Source: Clostridiaceae bacterium
Lineage (GTDB): Bacteria > Bacillota > Clostridia > DSM-8532
Assembly (NCBI GenBank): GCA_012518025.1
Contig: JAAYTP010000128.1
Coordinates: 1 to 60,412 of the forward strand
DNA length: 60,412 bases
Direction: 5' to 3'
Each line of letters starts with the position of its first letter. Positions within the stretch are counted from its first letter, which is position 1. Of this stretch, positions 6,730 to 18,156 are shown piece after piece. Below the pieces are notes generated by a model, which was not told where the DNA came from, searched no databases, and saw nothing but the letters and a program-made list of their open reading frames with translations. The translations under genes were made by a program, and so were the position numbers.

Positions 6730-9700
6730 TCAGCCGACCTCAACCATGTTTTCCTGGTTCTCCTGGTTCTCCTGGATTTCCTGGTCGTCGTGTAAATCCA
6801 GGTCGATATCTCTATACCTTGACATGCCAGTTCCGGCAGGGATGAGCTTACCGATGATGATGTTTTCCTTAAGCCCGATCAATGGGTCAACCTTACCCTT
6901 GATGGCCGCCTCGGTCAGAACACGCGTGGTCTCCTGGAAGGATGCGGCGGAAAGGAAGGACTCAGTGGCAAGGGACGCCTTGGTAATACCCAAAAGTGCT
7001 CTCTTTCCAGTAGCAGATCTCAGGCCTTTTTCCTCAGCCTCCTGGTTCTTGCTCTCAAACTCAAACATATCCACCAGGCTGCCCGGGAGCATATCGGTAT
7101 CGCCAGCCTCGTCAATCTTGACCTTTCTGAGCATCTGCCTGACAATAACCTCAATATGCTTGTCGTTGATGTCAACACCCTGGAGGCGGTATACCTTTTG
7201 AACCTCCTGGAGCAGGTAGGACTGAACTGCCTGCACCCCTTTGATCTTAAGAATATCATGGGGATTGACAGAGCCTTCGGTCAGTTCATCGCCGGCCTCA
7301 ATCACATCTCCGTCCATCACCTTGATGCTGGAGCCATAGGGAATGAGATAGGACTTGCTTTCACCTGACTCATTATTGATGACTTCAATTTCACGTTTCT
7401 TCTTGGTGTCCTTGATCCTTACTGTACCGGCCAGTTCGGATACAATGGCAAGACCCTTGGGTTTGCGGGCTTCAAATAGTTCCTCAACACGCGGGAGACC
7501 CTGAGTGATGTCATCGCCGGCCACACCACCGGTATGGAATGTACGCATGGTAAGCTGGGTACCCGGCTCACCAATGGACTGGGCAGCGATGAACCCAACC
7601 GCTTCGCCCACGTTGCTTTCTTCACCCACTGCCAGGTTGATACCGTAGCAATGAGCACATACACCAATTTTTGAGCGGCAGGTGAGTACCGAACGGATCT
7701 TGGCTTTCTTAACACCCGCATTTTCTACCTTCTCCGCCATGTCTTCATTGATGAGACTATTGGCTTCCACCAGGATCTCACCTGTCTTGGGATCAACTAT
7801 ATCGGCAAGAGCGTACCGTCCGATCAGTCGCTCTGCAAGAGATTCAATGGGCTTTCCGCTGGCAATAATGGCCCCAATCTCAATACCGTCGGTCGTACCG
7901 CAATCCTCTTCACGGATGATCACATCCTGTGCCACGTCAACAAGACGCCTGGTCAGGTAACCCGAGTCTGCGGTTCTCAAGGCTGTGTCTGCAAGACCTT
8001 TTCTGGCTCCGTGGGTGGAGATGAAGTACTCCAGAACGTTGAGCCCTTCACGGAAATTGGAGCGGATAGGAATCTCAATGGTCTCACCCGATGTGTCAGC
8101 CATCAGACCGCGCATACCCGCCAGCTGACGGATCTGGTTGATGTTACCGCGGGCTCCCGACTGGGACATCATATACACAGGATTAAAGCGATCCAGCGTA
8201 CTTACCAAGGCATTCTTGATCTCCTCGGTAGTCTTGCTCCAGGCCGTGATAATGGCACGCTTCCTCTCTTCCCTGTTGTAAAGACCGTTCCTGTAGTATC
8301 TCTCTATTTCCTCGACCTTCTTGTCGGTCTCTTCAAGATAACGCTGCTTGACTTCTGGAATTACCATGTCGGTAACACCGATGGTGACGGCACCCTTAGT
8401 GGAATACTCGAATCCCAGGGACTTGATCTTATCCAGAACGATAGCCGTTTTATTGGCTCCGTTGATCTTGATGCAGCGATCGATTATCCTGCCCAGTTCC
8501 TTCTTCCCTGTGATGAAATCCACTTCATAATCAAACATGGTTTCAGGATTGGTTCTATCTACAAAACCAAGATTCTGGGGAACGGCGCTGTTAAATATAA
8601 TTTTCCCCACTGTGGTTTTTATCATCCTGGACTTCTTGACACCGTCCACCTCCATGGTTCTCTTGACCATGATTCTGGCATGCAGGCTTACAACTCCGTT
8701 CTGATAGGCCATTAATGCCTCCTCAGGCGACGAAAACGCCTTGCCTTCTCCAATAACACCATTAGTTACATTTCCGTTCTCGTCCTTCTCCTCCTCTTTC
8801 TCTATGGTAAGGTAATAAGTTCCCAATACCATGTCCTGGGTAGGAACGGTTACGGGTTTTCCATCCTGGGGCTTCAACAGGTTATTGGCAGACAGCATCA
8901 GGAACCTGGCCTCAGCCTGTGCTTCAGCTGACAGCGGCACGTGTACGGCCATCTGGTCACCGTCAAAGTCAGCATTGTATGCAGTACAAACCAGTGGATG
9001 AAGCTTGATGGCACGGCCTTCTACCAATACGGGTTCAAATGCCTGAATACCCAGCCTGTGGAGGGTGGGTGCACGGTTCAGAAGAACGGGATGTTCCTTT
9101 ATCACTTCTTCAAGGACGTCCCAGACCTCGGTTTTTACCCGCTCCACCATTCTCTTTGCGCTCTTGATATTATGAGCCAGCCCGTTTTCAACCAGCTTCT
9201 TCATCACAAAGGGCTTGAAGAGCTCCAATGCCATTTCCTTGGGAAGACCGCACTGGAATATCTTAAGCTCGGGACCTACAACTATAACTGAACGGCCGGA
9301 ATAGTCCACGCGCTTACCCAGGAGGTTCTGGCGGAACCTCCCTTGTTTACCCTTCAGCATATCCGAAAGGGATTTAAGGGCTCTGTTGCCGGGGCCGGTG
9401 ACCGGTCTGCCGCGGCGACCGTTGTCTATAAGAGCATCAACAGCTTCCTGGAGCATTCTTTTTTCATTTCTTACGATGATCTCGGGAGCGCCCAGATCCA
9501 AAAGTCTCTTCAGGCGGTTGTTACGGTTGATCACACGGCGGTAGAGATCATTCAGGTCAGAAGTAGCAAAGCGTCCTCCATCCAACTGCACCATGGGTCG
9601 CAGCTCAGGAGGGATGACGGGTATGGTATCCAGAATCATCCATTCAGGCCTGTTTCCCGAGGTACGGAAGGCTTCCACCACTTCAAGGCGCTTAATAGCC

Positions 9701-10314
9701 CGCACCTTCTTCTGCCCACTGGCAGTTTCTACCTCTTCACGGAGTTCCTTTGCCATTTGATCAAGATCCATGGCAGCCAGAAGCTCTTTGATAGCCTCCG
9801 CACCCATTCCGGCACGGAAGTTAGTGCCAAACTTCTCAACGCTCTCCCTGTATTCCTTCTCGTTTAAAACCTGCTTTAAGGAGAGTGGAGTGCTACCGGG
9901 ATCAATCACAACATAGGCTGCAAAATACAGTACCTTTTCCAGGGCTCTCGGGGACATGTCCAGAAGAAGCCCCATACGGCTGGGGATCCCTTTGAAGTAC
10001 CATATATGGGATACAGGAGCCGCCAACTCAATATGGCCCATCCTTTCACGCCTGACCTTGGAGCGGGTGACTTCAACACCGCACCGGTCACATATGATAC
10101 CCTTATAGCGTACTCTTTTATATTTTCCGCAATGGCATTCCCAATCCCGGGTAGGTCCAAAAATCCTTTCACAGAACAGACCGTCCCGTTCGGGCTTCAG
10201 TGTTCTGTAATTGATGGTTTCAGGTTTTTTTACCTCGCCCCTTGACCATTCCCGAATTTTTTCGGGGGAAGCCAGGCCAATCTTTATGGCATCAAAAGTA
10301 TTTAATTCAAACAT
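6730..10314 (-). CDS. rpoC: RNA polymerase beta' subunit
   Basis: The largest RNA polymerase subunit, containing half of the active site. Of 1194 residues, the N-terminal zinc site uses Cys 60, 62, 75 and 78; the catalytic NADFDGDQ loop with three Mg-binding aspartates is at 447-454; a second zinc site in the C-terminal half includes [11 protein letters not shown]. Length matches clostridial beta' without the large lineage insertions of proteobacteria. The C-terminal tail ends in a short repeated Q-E-N motif. GGAGGG precedes the ATG. It is 14 bases after rpoB and co-transcribed with it. Confidence 0.98.
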   Translation of the reverse strand: MFELNTFDAIKIGLASPEKIREWSRGEVKKPETINYRTLKPERDGLFCERIFGPTRDWECHCGKYKRVRYKGIICDRCGVEVTRSKVRRERMGHIELAAPVSHIWYFKGIPSRMGLLLDMSPRALEKVLYFAAYVVIDPGSTPLSLKQVLNEKEYRESVEKFGTNFRAGMGAEAIKELLAAMDLDQMAKELREEVETASGQKKVRAIKRLEVVEAFRTSGNRPEWMILDTIPVIPPELRPMVQLDGGRFATSDLNDLYRRVINRNNRLKRLLDLGAPEIIVRNEKRMLQEAVDALIDNGRRGRPVTGPGNRALKSLSDMLKGKQGRFRQNLLGKRVDYSGRSVIVVGPELKIFQCGLPKEMALELFKPFVMKKLVENGLAHNIKSAKRMVERVKTEVWDVLEEVIKEHPVLLNRAPTLHRLGIQAFEPVLVEGRAIKLHPLVCTAYNADFDGDQMAVHVPLSAEAQAEARFLMLSANNLLKPQDGKPVTVPTQDMVLGTYYLTIEKEEEKDENGNVTNGVIGEGKAFSSPEEALMAYQNGVVSLHARIMVKRTMEVDGVKKSRMIKTTVGKIIFNSAVPQNLGFVDRTNPETMFDYEVDFITGKKELGRIIDRCIKINGANKTAIVLDKIKSLGFEYSTKGAVTIGVTDMVIPEVKQRYLEETDKKVEEIERYYRNGLYNREERKRAIITAWSKTTEEIKNALVSTLDRFNPVYMMSQSGARGNINQIRQLAGMRGLMADTSGETIEIPIRSNFREGLNVLEYFISTHGARKGLADTALRTADSGYLTRRLVDVAQDVIIREEDCGTTDGIEIGAIIASGKPIESLAERLIGRYALADIVDPKTGEILVEANSLINEDMAEKVENAGVKKAKIRSVLTCRSKIGVCAHCYGINLAVGEESNVGEAVGFIAAQSIGEPGTQLTMRTFHTGGVAGDDITQGLPRVEELFEARKPKGLAIVSELAGTVRIKDTKKKREIEVINNESGESKSYLIPYGSSIKVMDGDVIEAGDELTEGSVNPHDILKIKGVQAVQSYLLQEVQKVYRLQGVDINDKHIEVIVRQMLRKVKIDEAGDTDMLPGSLVDMFEFESKNQEAEEKGLRSATGKRALLGITKASLATESFLSAASFQETTRVLTEAAIKGKVDPLIGLKENIIIGKLIPAGTGMSRYRDIDLDLHDDQEIQENQENQENMVEVG

Positions 10315-10328
10315 TGCCCGTCACCCTC

Positions 10329-13300
10329 CTATATATCGTCATCATCATCTGAGACCAGATCCCCTGCTCCAAGCAGGTTGGTGACCAGATCCTCGTTTAG
10401 TTCATCGGCTTCATTGAATTCAGTCTCACTGATGGTTTCAATCTCAAACTCATCGTCTATAACATCCTTGGTTTCTTCATCCTCAAGATCCAGATAGGAT
10501 GCGGTTTCATCTTCTCGACCCTCAATGTTGACATCCAACTCCTCCAGGTCATCATACACAGATTCCCTGATCTCTATCTCTTCCTGTTGGTCGCTGAACA
10601 CCTTCACATCCAGAGCCAGACTCTGCAACTCCTTCATAAGAACCTTGAAGGATTCCGGGATACCGGGTTCAGGCACATTTTCGCCCTTAACAATGGCTTC
10701 ATAGGTCTTTACACGGCCAACCACATCGTCGGATTTAACCGTGAGAACTTCTTGGAGCGAGTAGGCTGCACCATAGGCGGCAAGAGCCCAAACTTCCATT
10801 TCGCCGAAACGCTGGCCGCCAAACTGTGCCTTACCTCCCAGGGGCTGTTGGGTCACCAGGGAGTAAGGACCGGTTGAACGGGCATGAATCTTGTCGTCAA
10901 CCAGATGCGCCAGTTTCAGATAATACATATATCCAACGGTAACCCGACTGTCGAAGGGTTCGCCGGTACGGCCGTCATAGAGCACGGTCTTACCATCCTC
11001 AGGAAGACCGGCAAGTTTCAGTGTGTCGAAAATATCCTGCTCCACGGCGCCATCGAATACAGGGGTTGCTATCTTCCACCCTAAAGCTCGGGCTGCATAA
11101 CCCAAATGCACCTCAAGCACCTGTCCTATATTCATTCTTGACGGTACACCCAGAGGGTTCAGAACGATCTGGAGCGGTGTGCCGTCGGGCATGAAGGGCA
11201 TATCCTCAACAGGGAGTATCCTGGATATAACACCCTTATTACCATGGCGGCCTGCCATTTTGTCTCCCACAGATATCTTTCTTTTCTGAGCAATGTAGAC
11301 ACGCACCAGCTGATTGACTCCCGGCGGCAATTCATCACCGTTTTCACGGGAGAACACCTTAACATCCACAACGATACCTGATTCGCCGTGGGGTACTCTC
11401 AGCGACGTATCACGGACTTCTCTGGCCTTCTCGCCAAAGATAGCTCTAAGAAGGCGCTCTTCTGCAGTCAGCTCAGTCTCACCCTTCGGTGTGACCTTGC
11501 CCACGAGAATATCACCGGAGCGAACCTCCGCACCGATGCGGATGATACCCCTCTCGTCCAGATCCTTAAGAGAATCCTCACCCACATTGGGAATATCACG
11601 GGTGATCTCTTCAGGACCAAGCTTGGTGTCACGGGATTCGGATTCATATTCCTCAATATGGATGGATGTGTAAACATCATCTCTAACAAGCTCTTCACTT
11701 ATGAGAATGGCATCCTCGTAGTTATAACCCTCCCAGGTCATGAATCCCACGAGAACGTTCTTGCCAAGGGCAATCTCACCGTTGTCGGTGGAAGGACCAT
11801 CGGCAATAACATCCCCCTCTTCAACCTTGTCGCCCTTTCTGACAATGGGACGCTGGTTGATGCAGGTACCCTGGTTGGAACGCTGATACTTAAGGAGGTT
11901 ATAATAATCCTTGGTGCCCGACTCGGTTCTAACAACAATTTCGCTTGCAGTAACCTTTTCCACAACACCCGGGTTTTTGGCTATAATGCAGACACCTGAA
12001 TCCCTGGCCGCCCTGTGTTCGATTCCTGTGGCAATGATGGGAGCCTCAGGTTTAATCAGCGGTACTGCCTGACGCTGCATGTTGGAGCCCATGAGGGCAC
12101 GGTTGGCGTCGTCATTCTCCAAAAACGGGATCATTGCTGTAGCCACAGAAACAAGCTGTTTTGGAGAGACATCCATGTACTCAACCTTGCTGGGGTCAAC
12201 TTCTATAATCTGATCCTGATAGCGGCAGCCAACGCGTTTGTTGAGGAAACGGCCTTCCTCGTCCAACGGCTCATTGGCGCCTGCTATGATATAGGGATCT
12301 TCCTCGTCCGCGGTCATATATTCGGTCTGTTCGGTAACCCTGCCATCCACTACTTTCCTGTAGGGTGTCTCGATAAACCCGTATTCATTGATGCGGGCAT
12401 AGGTGCTCAAAGAGCCTATAAGACCGATATTGGGTCCTTCAGGGGTCTCAATGGGACACATACGTCCATAGTGTGAATGGTGAACGTCACGCACTTCGAA
12501 GCTTGCCCTGTCACGGGACAAACCGCCTGGACCCAGGGCACTCAGGCGGCGCTTATGGGTTAGTTCAGCCAGAGGATTGGTTTGATCCATGAATTGGGAC
12601 AACTGGCTGGATCCAAAGAATTCCTTTATTGCTGCTGCAACAGGACGAATATTTATAAGAGCCTGGGGCGTTGCCGCATCGATATCCTGGATGGTCATCC
12701 TTTCACGAACCACCCTTTCCATACGGGCAAGACCTATACGGAACTGGTTCTGAAGGAGCTCTCCCACAGAGCGAAGACGCCTGTTCCCCAGGTGATCGAT
12801 ATCATCAATACGGCCTACACCATGATCCAGGTTGAAAAGATAGCAGACGGTAGCAATGATGTCTTCCTTGGTTATATGCCTGGGCATCAGGTTATCCTTG
12901 TTCTCCCTGAGCATGGCGATCAGATCGTCCTCTTGCGCCTTCTTATTCTCTTTCAAAATTTCCATGAGGACATCATAACGCACCTTTTCGTTGATGCCAG
13001 CTCTGGCAGGATCGAAATCAACATAACCTGCGATATCAACAGTAAGGTTTCCGACAACCTTTACAGGCTTTCCATCAATCTCCACATGAACCACATTGGT
13101 TCCTGAATTCTGAATCTTCCATGCCTTTTCCTCGTTGATCTCTTCTCCAGCCTTGACAATGACTTTTCCGGTATTATTGTCTTTAATATCCTCAGCCGCA
13201 ATATGGTTTCTGATACGGTTGGCAAGGGAGAGCTTCTTGTTGAACTTATAGCGGCCTACACTGGAAAGATCATAACGCCTGGAATCAAAAAACAGATTAT

Positions 13301-14066
13301 TGATAAGGGTACTGGCACTCTCTTCGGTGGGCGGCTCTCCTGGACGGAGACGCTTGTACACCTCAAAAAGTCCCTCTTCTCTGCTCTTGGTGCTGTCCTT
13401 GGCAATTGTGGCCAAGAGCTTTGCCTCTTCACCAAAGAGATTAAGGATCTCTGCATCGGTACCATAGCCCAGAGCACGAAGGAACTGTGTTATGGGAAGC
13501 TTTCTTGTTCTGTCTATGCGCACATAGACAACCTCGGCAGAGTCGGTTTCGTATTCAAGCCATGCACCCCGGTAAGGAATAACAGTGTTGGAAAACAGAT
13601 TATTGCCCGCCTTATCCTTTTCCTTGGCATAATATACGCCCGGAGAACGGACAAGCTGGCTGACAATAACACGTTCAGCTCCATTAATGACGAATGTGCC
13701 GGTTTCGGTCATCAAGGGGAAATCTCCCATAAAGATTTCCTGCTCCTTGACCTCGCCTGTCTCCTTGTTGATCAGACGAACCTTAACCTTAAGTGGTGCG
13801 CAATAAGTAGAATCCCTTTCCTTGCACTCCTCAACCGAATACTTGATGTTGTCGGTTTCAAGAGAGTAGTCAATGAACTCCATGATCAGATTGCCGGTAT
13901 AGTCTGTTATGGGAGAGACATCCCTCAATACATCCTTAAGTCCTTCCTCAAGAAAATGCCTGTATGAATTTTTTTGAACTTCAATTAGGTTGGGCATTTC
14001 AAGAATTTCTTTAATCTTGGCATAACTCATGCGTGTAGTCCTGCCTAATTTGACCGGATGAACCAT
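10329..14066 (-). CDS. rpoB: RNA polymerase beta subunit
   Basis: The beta subunit (1245 residues) forms the other half of the active-site cleft and the rifampicin pocket. The pocket region ([20 protein letters not shown], then [13 protein letters not shown]) carries the Asp, His and Ser residues found in drug-sensitive enzymes. The C-terminal ~90 residues are strongly acidic (runs of E and D, ending DDDDDI), a Firmicute-like tail. The start follows GAGGTGAT at good spacing. rplJ-rplL and the ybxB-type gene normally found upstream are absent; instead the gene has its own promoter and a ~300-nt leader. Confidence 0.98.
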   Translation of the reverse strand: MVHPVKLGRTTRMSYAKIKEILEMPNLIEVQKNSYRHFLEEGLKDVLRDVSPITDYTGNLIMEFIDYSLETDNIKYSVEECKERDSTYCAPLKVKVRLINKETGEVKEQEIFMGDFPLMTETGTFVINGAERVIVSQLVRSPGVYYAKEKDKAGNNLFSNTVIPYRGAWLEYETDSAEVVYVRIDRTRKLPITQFLRALGYGTDAEILNLFGEEAKLLATIAKDSTKSREEGLFEVYKRLRPGEPPTEESASTLINNLFFDSRRYDLSSVGRYKFNKKLSLANRIRNHIAAEDIKDNNTGKVIVKAGEEINEEKAWKIQNSGTNVVHVEIDGKPVKVVGNLTVDIAGYVDFDPARAGINEKVRYDVLMEILKENKKAQEDDLIAMLRENKDNLMPRHITKEDIIATVCYLFNLDHGVGRIDDIDHLGNRRLRSVGELLQNQFRIGLARMERVVRERMTIQDIDAATPQALINIRPVAAAIKEFFGSSQLSQFMDQTNPLAELTHKRRLSALGPGGLSRDRASFEVRDVHHSHYGRMCPIETPEGPNIGLIGSLSTYARINEYGFIETPYRKVVDGRVTEQTEYMTADEEDPYIIAGANEPLDEEGRFLNKRVGCRYQDQIIEVDPSKVEYMDVSPKQLVSVATAMIPFLENDDANRALMGSNMQRQAVPLIKPEAPIIATGIEHRAARDSGVCIIAKNPGVVEKVTASEIVVRTESGTKDYYNLLKYQRSNQGTCINQRPIVRKGDKVEEGDVIADGPSTDNGEIALGKNVLVGFMTWEGYNYEDAILISEELVRDDVYTSIHIEEYESESRDTKLGPEEITRDIPNVGEDSLKDLDERGIIRIGAEVRSGDILVGKVTPKGETELTAEERLLRAIFGEKAREVRDTSLRVPHGESGIVVDVKVFSRENGDELPPGVNQLVRVYIAQKRKISVGDKMAGRHGNKGVISRILPVEDMPFMPDGTPLQIVLNPLGVPSRMNIGQVLEVHLGYAARALGWKIATPVFDGAVEQDIFDTLKLAGLPEDGKTVLYDGRTGEPFDSRVTVGYMYYLKLAHLVDDKIHARSTGPYSLVTQQPLGGKAQFGGQRFGEMEVWALAAYGAAYSLQEVLTVKSDDVVGRVKTYEAIVKGENVPEPGIPESFKVLMKELQSLALDVKVFSDQQEEIEIRESVYDDLEELDVNIEGREDETASYLDLEDEETKDVIDDEFEIETISETEFNEADELNEDLVTNLLGAGDLVSDDDDDI

Positions 14067-14367
14067 TTCATATCACCTCATAGGACTCATGTAATTAGTC
14101 AAAAAAAACATAAAAATATAGAGGGGGGGAAAGATCAATCCATTCCGGCAGTTATACTACATATTCCGTAGGTAGTTGGCCGGTTAGATTATGCATGTGA
14201 ATAGTACACTCCAAACTATCATTCTCCCGATCTATATTTTTCGTTTCAAAAAGATTATTGACATGTATTGTACTGTTCATACAATTGTGCTATACTAGGA
14301 GCGGATCAAACGGTGATTATGCACAAACAAAAAGAAAAATACAATACGTCATCATATAATAATGCAG
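14067..14367 (-). promoter_or_regulatory. Long 5' leader of rpoBC mRNA
   Basis: If transcription starts at the strong promoter at 14374-14402, rpoB mRNA carries about 300 untranslated bases. The leader contains a second promoter-like pair (TTGGAG-N17-TAATCT, minus strand, 14186-14214), a C7 tract (about 14126-14132) and a T8 tract about 30 bases before the start codon. No G-rich partner precedes the T8 tract, so I see no intrinsic attenuator. Unknown function. Confidence 0.5.
14268..14296 (+). promoter_or_regulatory. Promoter-like sequence antisense to the rpoB leader
   Basis: The plus strand reads TTGTAC-N17-TATACT with an inverted repeat ATTGTA-N7-TACAAT (14267-14285) across its -35. It points away from rpoB towards a 28-codon frame at 14319-14405 that runs over the rpoB promoter. 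That frame has no usable ribosome binding site downstream of the predicted start, so a short antisense RNA is more likely than a peptide. Confidence 0.35.
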
Positions 14368-14373
14368 TAAATA

Positions 14374-14402
14374 ATTCTAACATAGGAATTAAACAATGTC
14401 AA
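14374..14402 (-). promoter_or_regulatory. Sigma-A promoter of rpoB-rpoC
   Basis: On the minus strand TTGACA-N17-TAGAAT: a perfect -35, ideal spacing and a one-mismatch -10. It is the best consensus match seen in the window and explains high rpoBC expression without rplJL upstream. Predicted start near 14367. Confidence 0.85.
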
Positions 14403-14484
14403 TAAGGATATTGTTTTTTTTTGCTACTTTCAGGTTGCCTAAAATCTATTGTTTAACGCGTTTTTTGGAAATTCTACCTTCCCA

Positions 14485-14748
14485 TCATTCCTCTATGATC
14501 CGTATCTCAAAACGATCAAAATGTACGGTATTAAAAAACTGGTCGGCATTAAAGGATGTCCGCCGAAACCGGACATATTCCCTAGTGTTCTTTGTAAGCC
14601 AGAGGGGCACTTCTACGGAAAGCAGTCTGCATACTTCAAGCAAGCATTTCTCCAGGCGATCCTGATATGTGCCTTCGCCATCATCAACATCCACTACCCT
14701 TTCATCAAGGACTGATACTCCTTTATACAGCTTACCGATCATTCTCAT
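14485..14748 (-). CDS. Conserved small hypothetical protein
   Basis: An 87-residue acidic protein of unknown function. Its second half has a conserved-looking block of basic and aromatic residues (LTKNTREYVRFRRTSF, then DQFF and FDRFEIRIIEE) that I remember from small clostridial hypothetical proteins, without a function. The start is set by GGAGGG six bases before the ATG at 14748; an upstream frame to 14817 lacks any ribosome binding site. It follows truA at 87 bases, so may be co-transcribed with it. Confidence 0.7.
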   Translation of the reverse strand: MRMIGKLYKGVSVLDERVVDVDDGEGTYQDRLEKCLLEVCRLLSVEVPLWLTKNTREYVRFRRTSFNADQFFNTVHFDRFEIRIIEE

Positions 14749-14835
14749 CTTAAACCCTCCACCCGGGATCTGATGTGGGTATTCGTCCCGGCAATACCAT
14801 TCCAATAAAACCGGCATGAGGGGGGTACCGCTTTT

Positions 14836-15570
14836 TTAATAAAATACTTCAACAAGGTACAAACCCGCAGCAGGTGCTGTCATCCCTAGTGTGTTTCTGT
14901 CACCGGTTTCAAAAGCCTCCAATATTATTTCCGGAGGGAAGCGACCCCGTCCGATATCAACCATGGTACCCACCATTATCCTGACCATATTATACAGAAA
15001 AGCATTTCCCATAGTGTCATACCGAAGTATCCCGTCATCGAACTGCCAGGATGAATGGGTAATGGTTCTTTCAAAAGTCTTATTCTGATGGCCTGAAGCA
15101 CAGAAAGCCTTGAAATAATGGGTTCCTACAAGATATTGGGCAGCTTTCTCCATCGCATCGTGATCCAGTGTTTCCCGGATATGCCAGGCTCGTTTTTCCC
15201 ACAGAGGGGAACGTTGAGCCCTGTTGAGGATCAGATAACAGTAATGCTTCCCTTTTGCAGAAAACCGCGGATTAAAGTCCGGATCCACCTGCTCTGAACG
15301 CAGTACAGATATACCTGGTGATAATATACTGTTGAGGGCAGGGGCAAACCTTTCGGCGGGAATAGATGACTGAGTCATAAAGCTGGCTACCTGCCCCAGA
15401 GAATGAACTCCTGCATCGGTTCTTCCGGCTCCATCGGGCATGACCGACTCCCCGGTCAATTTTTTTATGGCCATGGCAAGTTCCTGTTGAACCGAATGGG
15501 CATTGGACTGAAACTGCCATCCATGATATTTTGAACCATCATATTCTATAACAAGTCTGATGTTTCTCAT
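14836..15570 (-). CDS. truA: tRNA pseudouridine(38-40) synthase TruA
   Basis: TruA converts uridines 38-40 in tRNA anticodon arms to pseudouridine. The 244-residue protein has the IEYDGSKYHGWQFQ opening, the GRTDAGVHS motif holding the catalytic Asp, and the ARxMVGTMVDIGRG-like C-terminal block. In many Firmicutes truA follows ecfA-ecfT; here it is about 3 kb away, after glcK. A GAGG site upstream is better spaced for a 5-codon minicistron (MRAER) whose stop overlaps the truA ATG, suggesting translational coupling. Confidence 0.96.
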   Translation of the reverse strand: MRNIRLVIEYDGSKYHGWQFQSNAHSVQQELAMAIKKLTGESVMPDGAGRTDAGVHSLGQVASFMTQSSIPAERFAPALNSILSPGISVLRSEQVDPDFNPRFSAKGKHYCYLILNRAQRSPLWEKRAWHIRETLDHDAMEKAAQYLVGTHYFKAFCASGHQNKTFERTITHSSWQFDDGILRYDTMGNAFLYNMVRIMVGTMVDIGRGRFPPEIILEAFETGDRNTLGMTAPAAGLYLVEVFY

Positions 15571-15625
15571 CGTTCAGCCCGCATTCTTTCCTCGTTATCC
15601 TGCCTGAATATGTATTCAGCGTATT

Positions 15626-16582
15626 CTATGACCTGGATATGAAGGCCGCACCTATAATACCGGCATCATTGCCCATTCGGGCTGCTACAAGGCGCGTGTT
15701 TTCCACGCCTTCGGCACAGTAGGTTCTGCTCTTCAGTTTTTCCCTTAAGGGTCTGAGAAGATTCTCACCTTCTTTTGAAACACCGCCCCCCAGCACAACA
15801 ACATTGGGCTGGAAGATGTTGATCATATTTGCCAGGCCTTCAGCCAGCATTTCAATATATTGATCCACCACCTGCTTTGCAGTCTCATCACCCATACGGG
15901 CACCGTCAAATGCGGTCTTCGCGTTTATCCTGCTAAGGTCTCCCTCTACCAGTTGATTGATTATGGACTGGGGATTGTCTTTCGCAGCCCGAACAGTCTG
16001 ACGGATCAGCGCGGTTGCGGAGGAATAGGATTCCCAACAGCCTTTTCTGCCGCAGGTACATTCTTCGCCGTTCATGTGGAGCACCACATGCCCAAGTTCA
16101 CCGCCCGCTCCATTAAAACCGGTATACAGCTTGTTACCAATAATCACTCCGCCCCCTATTCCCGTTCCGATGGTAATGACCACTGCATATGGCTCATCCT
16201 TGGCCGAACCAGCCACACTTTCGGCAATAGCGGCGCAATTTGCGTCATTCTCAAGGTAGACCGGAAGATTAAAATGCTTCTGCATAAGCTTACGGATGGG
16301 TACGTTTCGAAAACCCAGATTATTGTTATAAATTATAATACCATTTTTTCTGTCGGGTGTTCCCGGGCTTCCGATGCCTATGGAATGAATTTCGGCCTCC
16401 TCAATGCCTGCCTCAAGAATAAGATTCTTTACAAGAGCGCACATATCCTCTACGATCTCTTCAGAAGCACGGCTCCTTCCGGTGGGGACACTCCCCTTTT
16501 TAATAATGGCTCCGTTCCCGTCCACAATCCCTGCGGCTATATTTGTTCCGCCTAAGTCAATCCCTATGTAATACATGGACAC
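15626..16582 (-). CDS. glcK: ROK-family glucokinase
   Basis: Predicted to phosphorylate glucose with ATP in the cytosol. The 318-residue protein has the ROK features: GIDLGGTNIAAG phosphate loop at the N-terminus, ENDANCAA with the catalytic Asp, GTGIGGGVI, and the zinc motif CTCGRKGCWE. It lacks the N-terminal helix-turn-helix of ROK repressors, so a kinase is favoured, although N-acetylmannosamine or fructose kinases share the fold. GGGAGG precedes the ATG. truA follows after 55 bases and may share its transcript. Confidence 0.9.
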   Translation of the reverse strand: MSMYYIGIDLGGTNIAAGIVDGNGAIIKKGSVPTGRSRASEEIVEDMCALVKNLILEAGIEEAEIHSIGIGSPGTPDRKNGIIIYNNNLGFRNVPIRKLMQKHFNLPVYLENDANCAAIAESVAGSAKDEPYAVVITIGTGIGGGVIIGNKLYTGFNGAGGELGHVVLHMNGEECTCGRKGCWESYSSATALIRQTVRAAKDNPQSIINQLVEGDLSRINAKTAFDGARMGDETAKQVVDQYIEMLAEGLANMINIFQPNVVVLGGGVSKEGENLLRPLREKLKSRTYCAEGVENTRLVAARMGNDAGIIGAAFISRS

Positions 16583-16750
16583 CCTCCCAGAATTCCAACC
16601 TCAGAAACAACGGGCAAAGGGCTCTCTAAAGTCCAGCCAGGAAGCACGTACTACGCAGTCGTTTATACCTGCTGTATTCTGACCGCTGTTTACTGAAATA
16701 ATAACACTGTGATCAGCAAAATGCCATGAATCAGAGGCATTTGCATTTGC

Positions 16751-16782
16751 TTGGAAAGATCTAATCCATTATATGATATAAT
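16751..16782 (+). promoter_or_regulatory. Putative promoter of the acetyltransferase gene
   Basis: A perfect TATAAT at 16777-16782 is preceded by TTGGAA at 16751, but the 20-base spacing is long; an overlapping TATGAT gives 15. Transcription would start near 16789. Confidence 0.35.
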
Positions 16783-16832
16783 GCAGGTAGGGTCAATAAA
16801 TGGATTCAGAGCTGCAAAAGAAGGGACAAGCT

Positions 16833-17378
16833 ATGATCAGAGGAAAAAGTGTAATTCTTAGAACGGTTATCCCTGAAGAGGTGGACTACCTGTACAGGTT
16901 GATCACCGATATCAACAAGAAGGGACCCTATTGGCACCTGCAAATCCCTCCCCTGAACAAATTTCGGGATGAATACAGAGAAAGTGGATTCTGGTCCCGA
17001 GAAGAAGGGCGTATGCTGATTCTATCTCTTGAAGGTGAACATGTGGGCGAGATTCTCTATTTTAAAGGCCTTGATTACCAATCCGGGTATGAGGTAGGTT
17101 ATGAGCTTTTTGATCTGGCGTTTTCAGGGAAAGGCTACATGACTGAAGCCCTCAGGCTCTTTTGTGCCTATATGTTTGCTGTTTGGCCCATCAACAGACT
17201 TCAGGTGAATGTTATGAGCGATAACATTGCCAGCAGTCGCGTAGCTGAAAAATGCGGATTCACTTATGAAGGAACCATGAGACAGGCAACGTTTCATAAT
17301 GGCGCTTACCATGATTTAAAGCTCTACTCTATCTTGAGGGACGAGTGCCCTCCTTTGGATTCTCTTTTAGCTGAATGA
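16833..17378 (+). CDS. GNAT-family N-acetyltransferase (RimJ/RimL-like)
   Basis: A 181-residue acetyl-CoA-dependent acetyltransferase. It opens with IRGKSVILRTVIPEEVDYLY, like RimJ/RimL-type enzymes, and has the acetyl-CoA-binding stretch GYELFDLAFSGKGYMTEALR and the C-terminal N-x-x-S-x-x-V-x-E-K-C-G-F helix. An in-frame ATG at 16800 would add 11 residues, but the predicted transcription start near 16789 leaves no room for its ribosome binding site, so I prefer 16833, which follows AAGGGA. The acceptor (protein N-terminus or small amine) is not predictable. Confidence 0.85.
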   Translation: MIRGKSVILRTVIPEEVDYLYRLITDINKKGPYWHLQIPPLNKFRDEYRESGFWSREEGRMLILSLEGEHVGEILYFKGLDYQSGYEVGYELFDLAFSGKGYMTEALRLFCAYMFAVWPINRLQVNVMSDNIASSRVAEKCGFTYEGTMRQATFHNGAYHDLKLYSILRDECPPLDSLLAE

Positions 17379-17435
17379 TCTTCACCAGGCGGGGATAAAC
17401 TAATCCTTGCATTCCTTGTGATGGAGGTCATATTG

Positions 17436-18128
17436 GTGGAAGGCATTCTGCCTTTATTGTGGAAAACCTTTTTATTATATCTCGTGGTCGTAATCAGCAT
17501 GCGTTTGATGGGTAAAAGACAGATCGGTCAGCTCCAGCCTTTTGAGTTCGCTGTAGCCGTAATGATTTCCGAGCTTGCGGCACTGCCTCTGACTGGAGAT
17601 GACAGGAAGGTTCATCATGCCCTCATACCCATTGCTGTTCTGGTTGCCTGCCAGCTTTTTATCTCCTTTATTTCCATCAGGGGTGTGCGGATAAGGGGCT
17701 ATATATGCGGAAAACCCGCCATTTTAATCCGCAATGGCAGGATGCTTGAAAAGAACATGCGCAAAGAGATGTGCACCATCAATGAGCTTCTGGAGCAGCT
17801 CAGATTCCATAGTATCCAGAATATAAGTGATGTGGAATATGCAGTAATGGAGACCAATGGGCAGCTAAGCGTTGTTCTGAAATCTCAGAAACGTCCTGTG
17901 ACACCCGAAGATCTGAAAATCGACACAAAGTACGAAGGATATACCATTGATCTGATTATAGACGGCAGGCTTATGAGCGGGACTTTGAAGAGAATGAATA
18001 TTGACAGGCAGTGGCTAGACCAGCAATTAAGAGAGAAGGGTATTTCGGACTATAAAATGGTTTTCTATGCTTCTGTGGATACGGCAGGCAACCTCTTTGT
18101 TCAAAAAAAAGGAGAGTACCTGGAATAA
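17436..18128 (+). CDS. DUF421/YetF-type membrane protein
   Basis: A 230-residue member of the DUF421 (YetF/YrbG-like) family, whose function is unsettled; relatives sit in the membrane of spore-formers. Three N-terminal hydrophobic segments (about residues 3-22, 37-55 and 61-80) flank the family signature MGKRQIGQLQPFEF; a cytosolic alpha/beta domain follows. The start is GTG (17436) or TTG (17433), set by GGAGG at 17423-17427; upstream GTG and ATG codons at 17418 and 17421 precede or overlap that site. It follows the acetyltransferase at 57 bases, so the two probably share a transcript. Confidence 0.9.
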   Translation: MEGILPLLWKTFLLYLVVVISMRLMGKRQIGQLQPFEFAVAVMISELAALPLTGDDRKVHHALIPIAVLVACQLFISFISIRGVRIRGYICGKPAILIRNGRMLEKNMRKEMCTINELLEQLRFHSIQNISDVEYAVMETNGQLSVVLKSQKRPVTPEDLKIDTKYEGYTIDLIIDGRLMSGTLKRMNIDRQWLDQQLREKGISDYKMVFYASVDTAGNLFVQKKGEYLE

Positions 18129-18147
18129 AAGTGCCTCAAAGGCACTT
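18129..18147. terminator. Hairpin between convergent genes
   Basis: Perfect 8-bp stem AAGTGCCT/AGGCACTT with a CAA loop immediately after the DUF421 stop. There is no long T tract on either strand, so termination may be weak but could act both ways. Confidence 0.55.
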
Positions 18148-18156
18148 CATTACTTA

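Noticed and set aside
13203-13967. 254-codon plus-strand frame inside rpoB
   Set aside because: Antisense to a certain gene, no ribosome binding site and no recognisable domain.
14319-14405. 28-codon peptide over the rpoB promoter
   Set aside because: The only AGGAG lies upstream of the predicted transcription start, so it could not serve as a ribosome binding site; composition is Asn/Lys/Ser low complexity.
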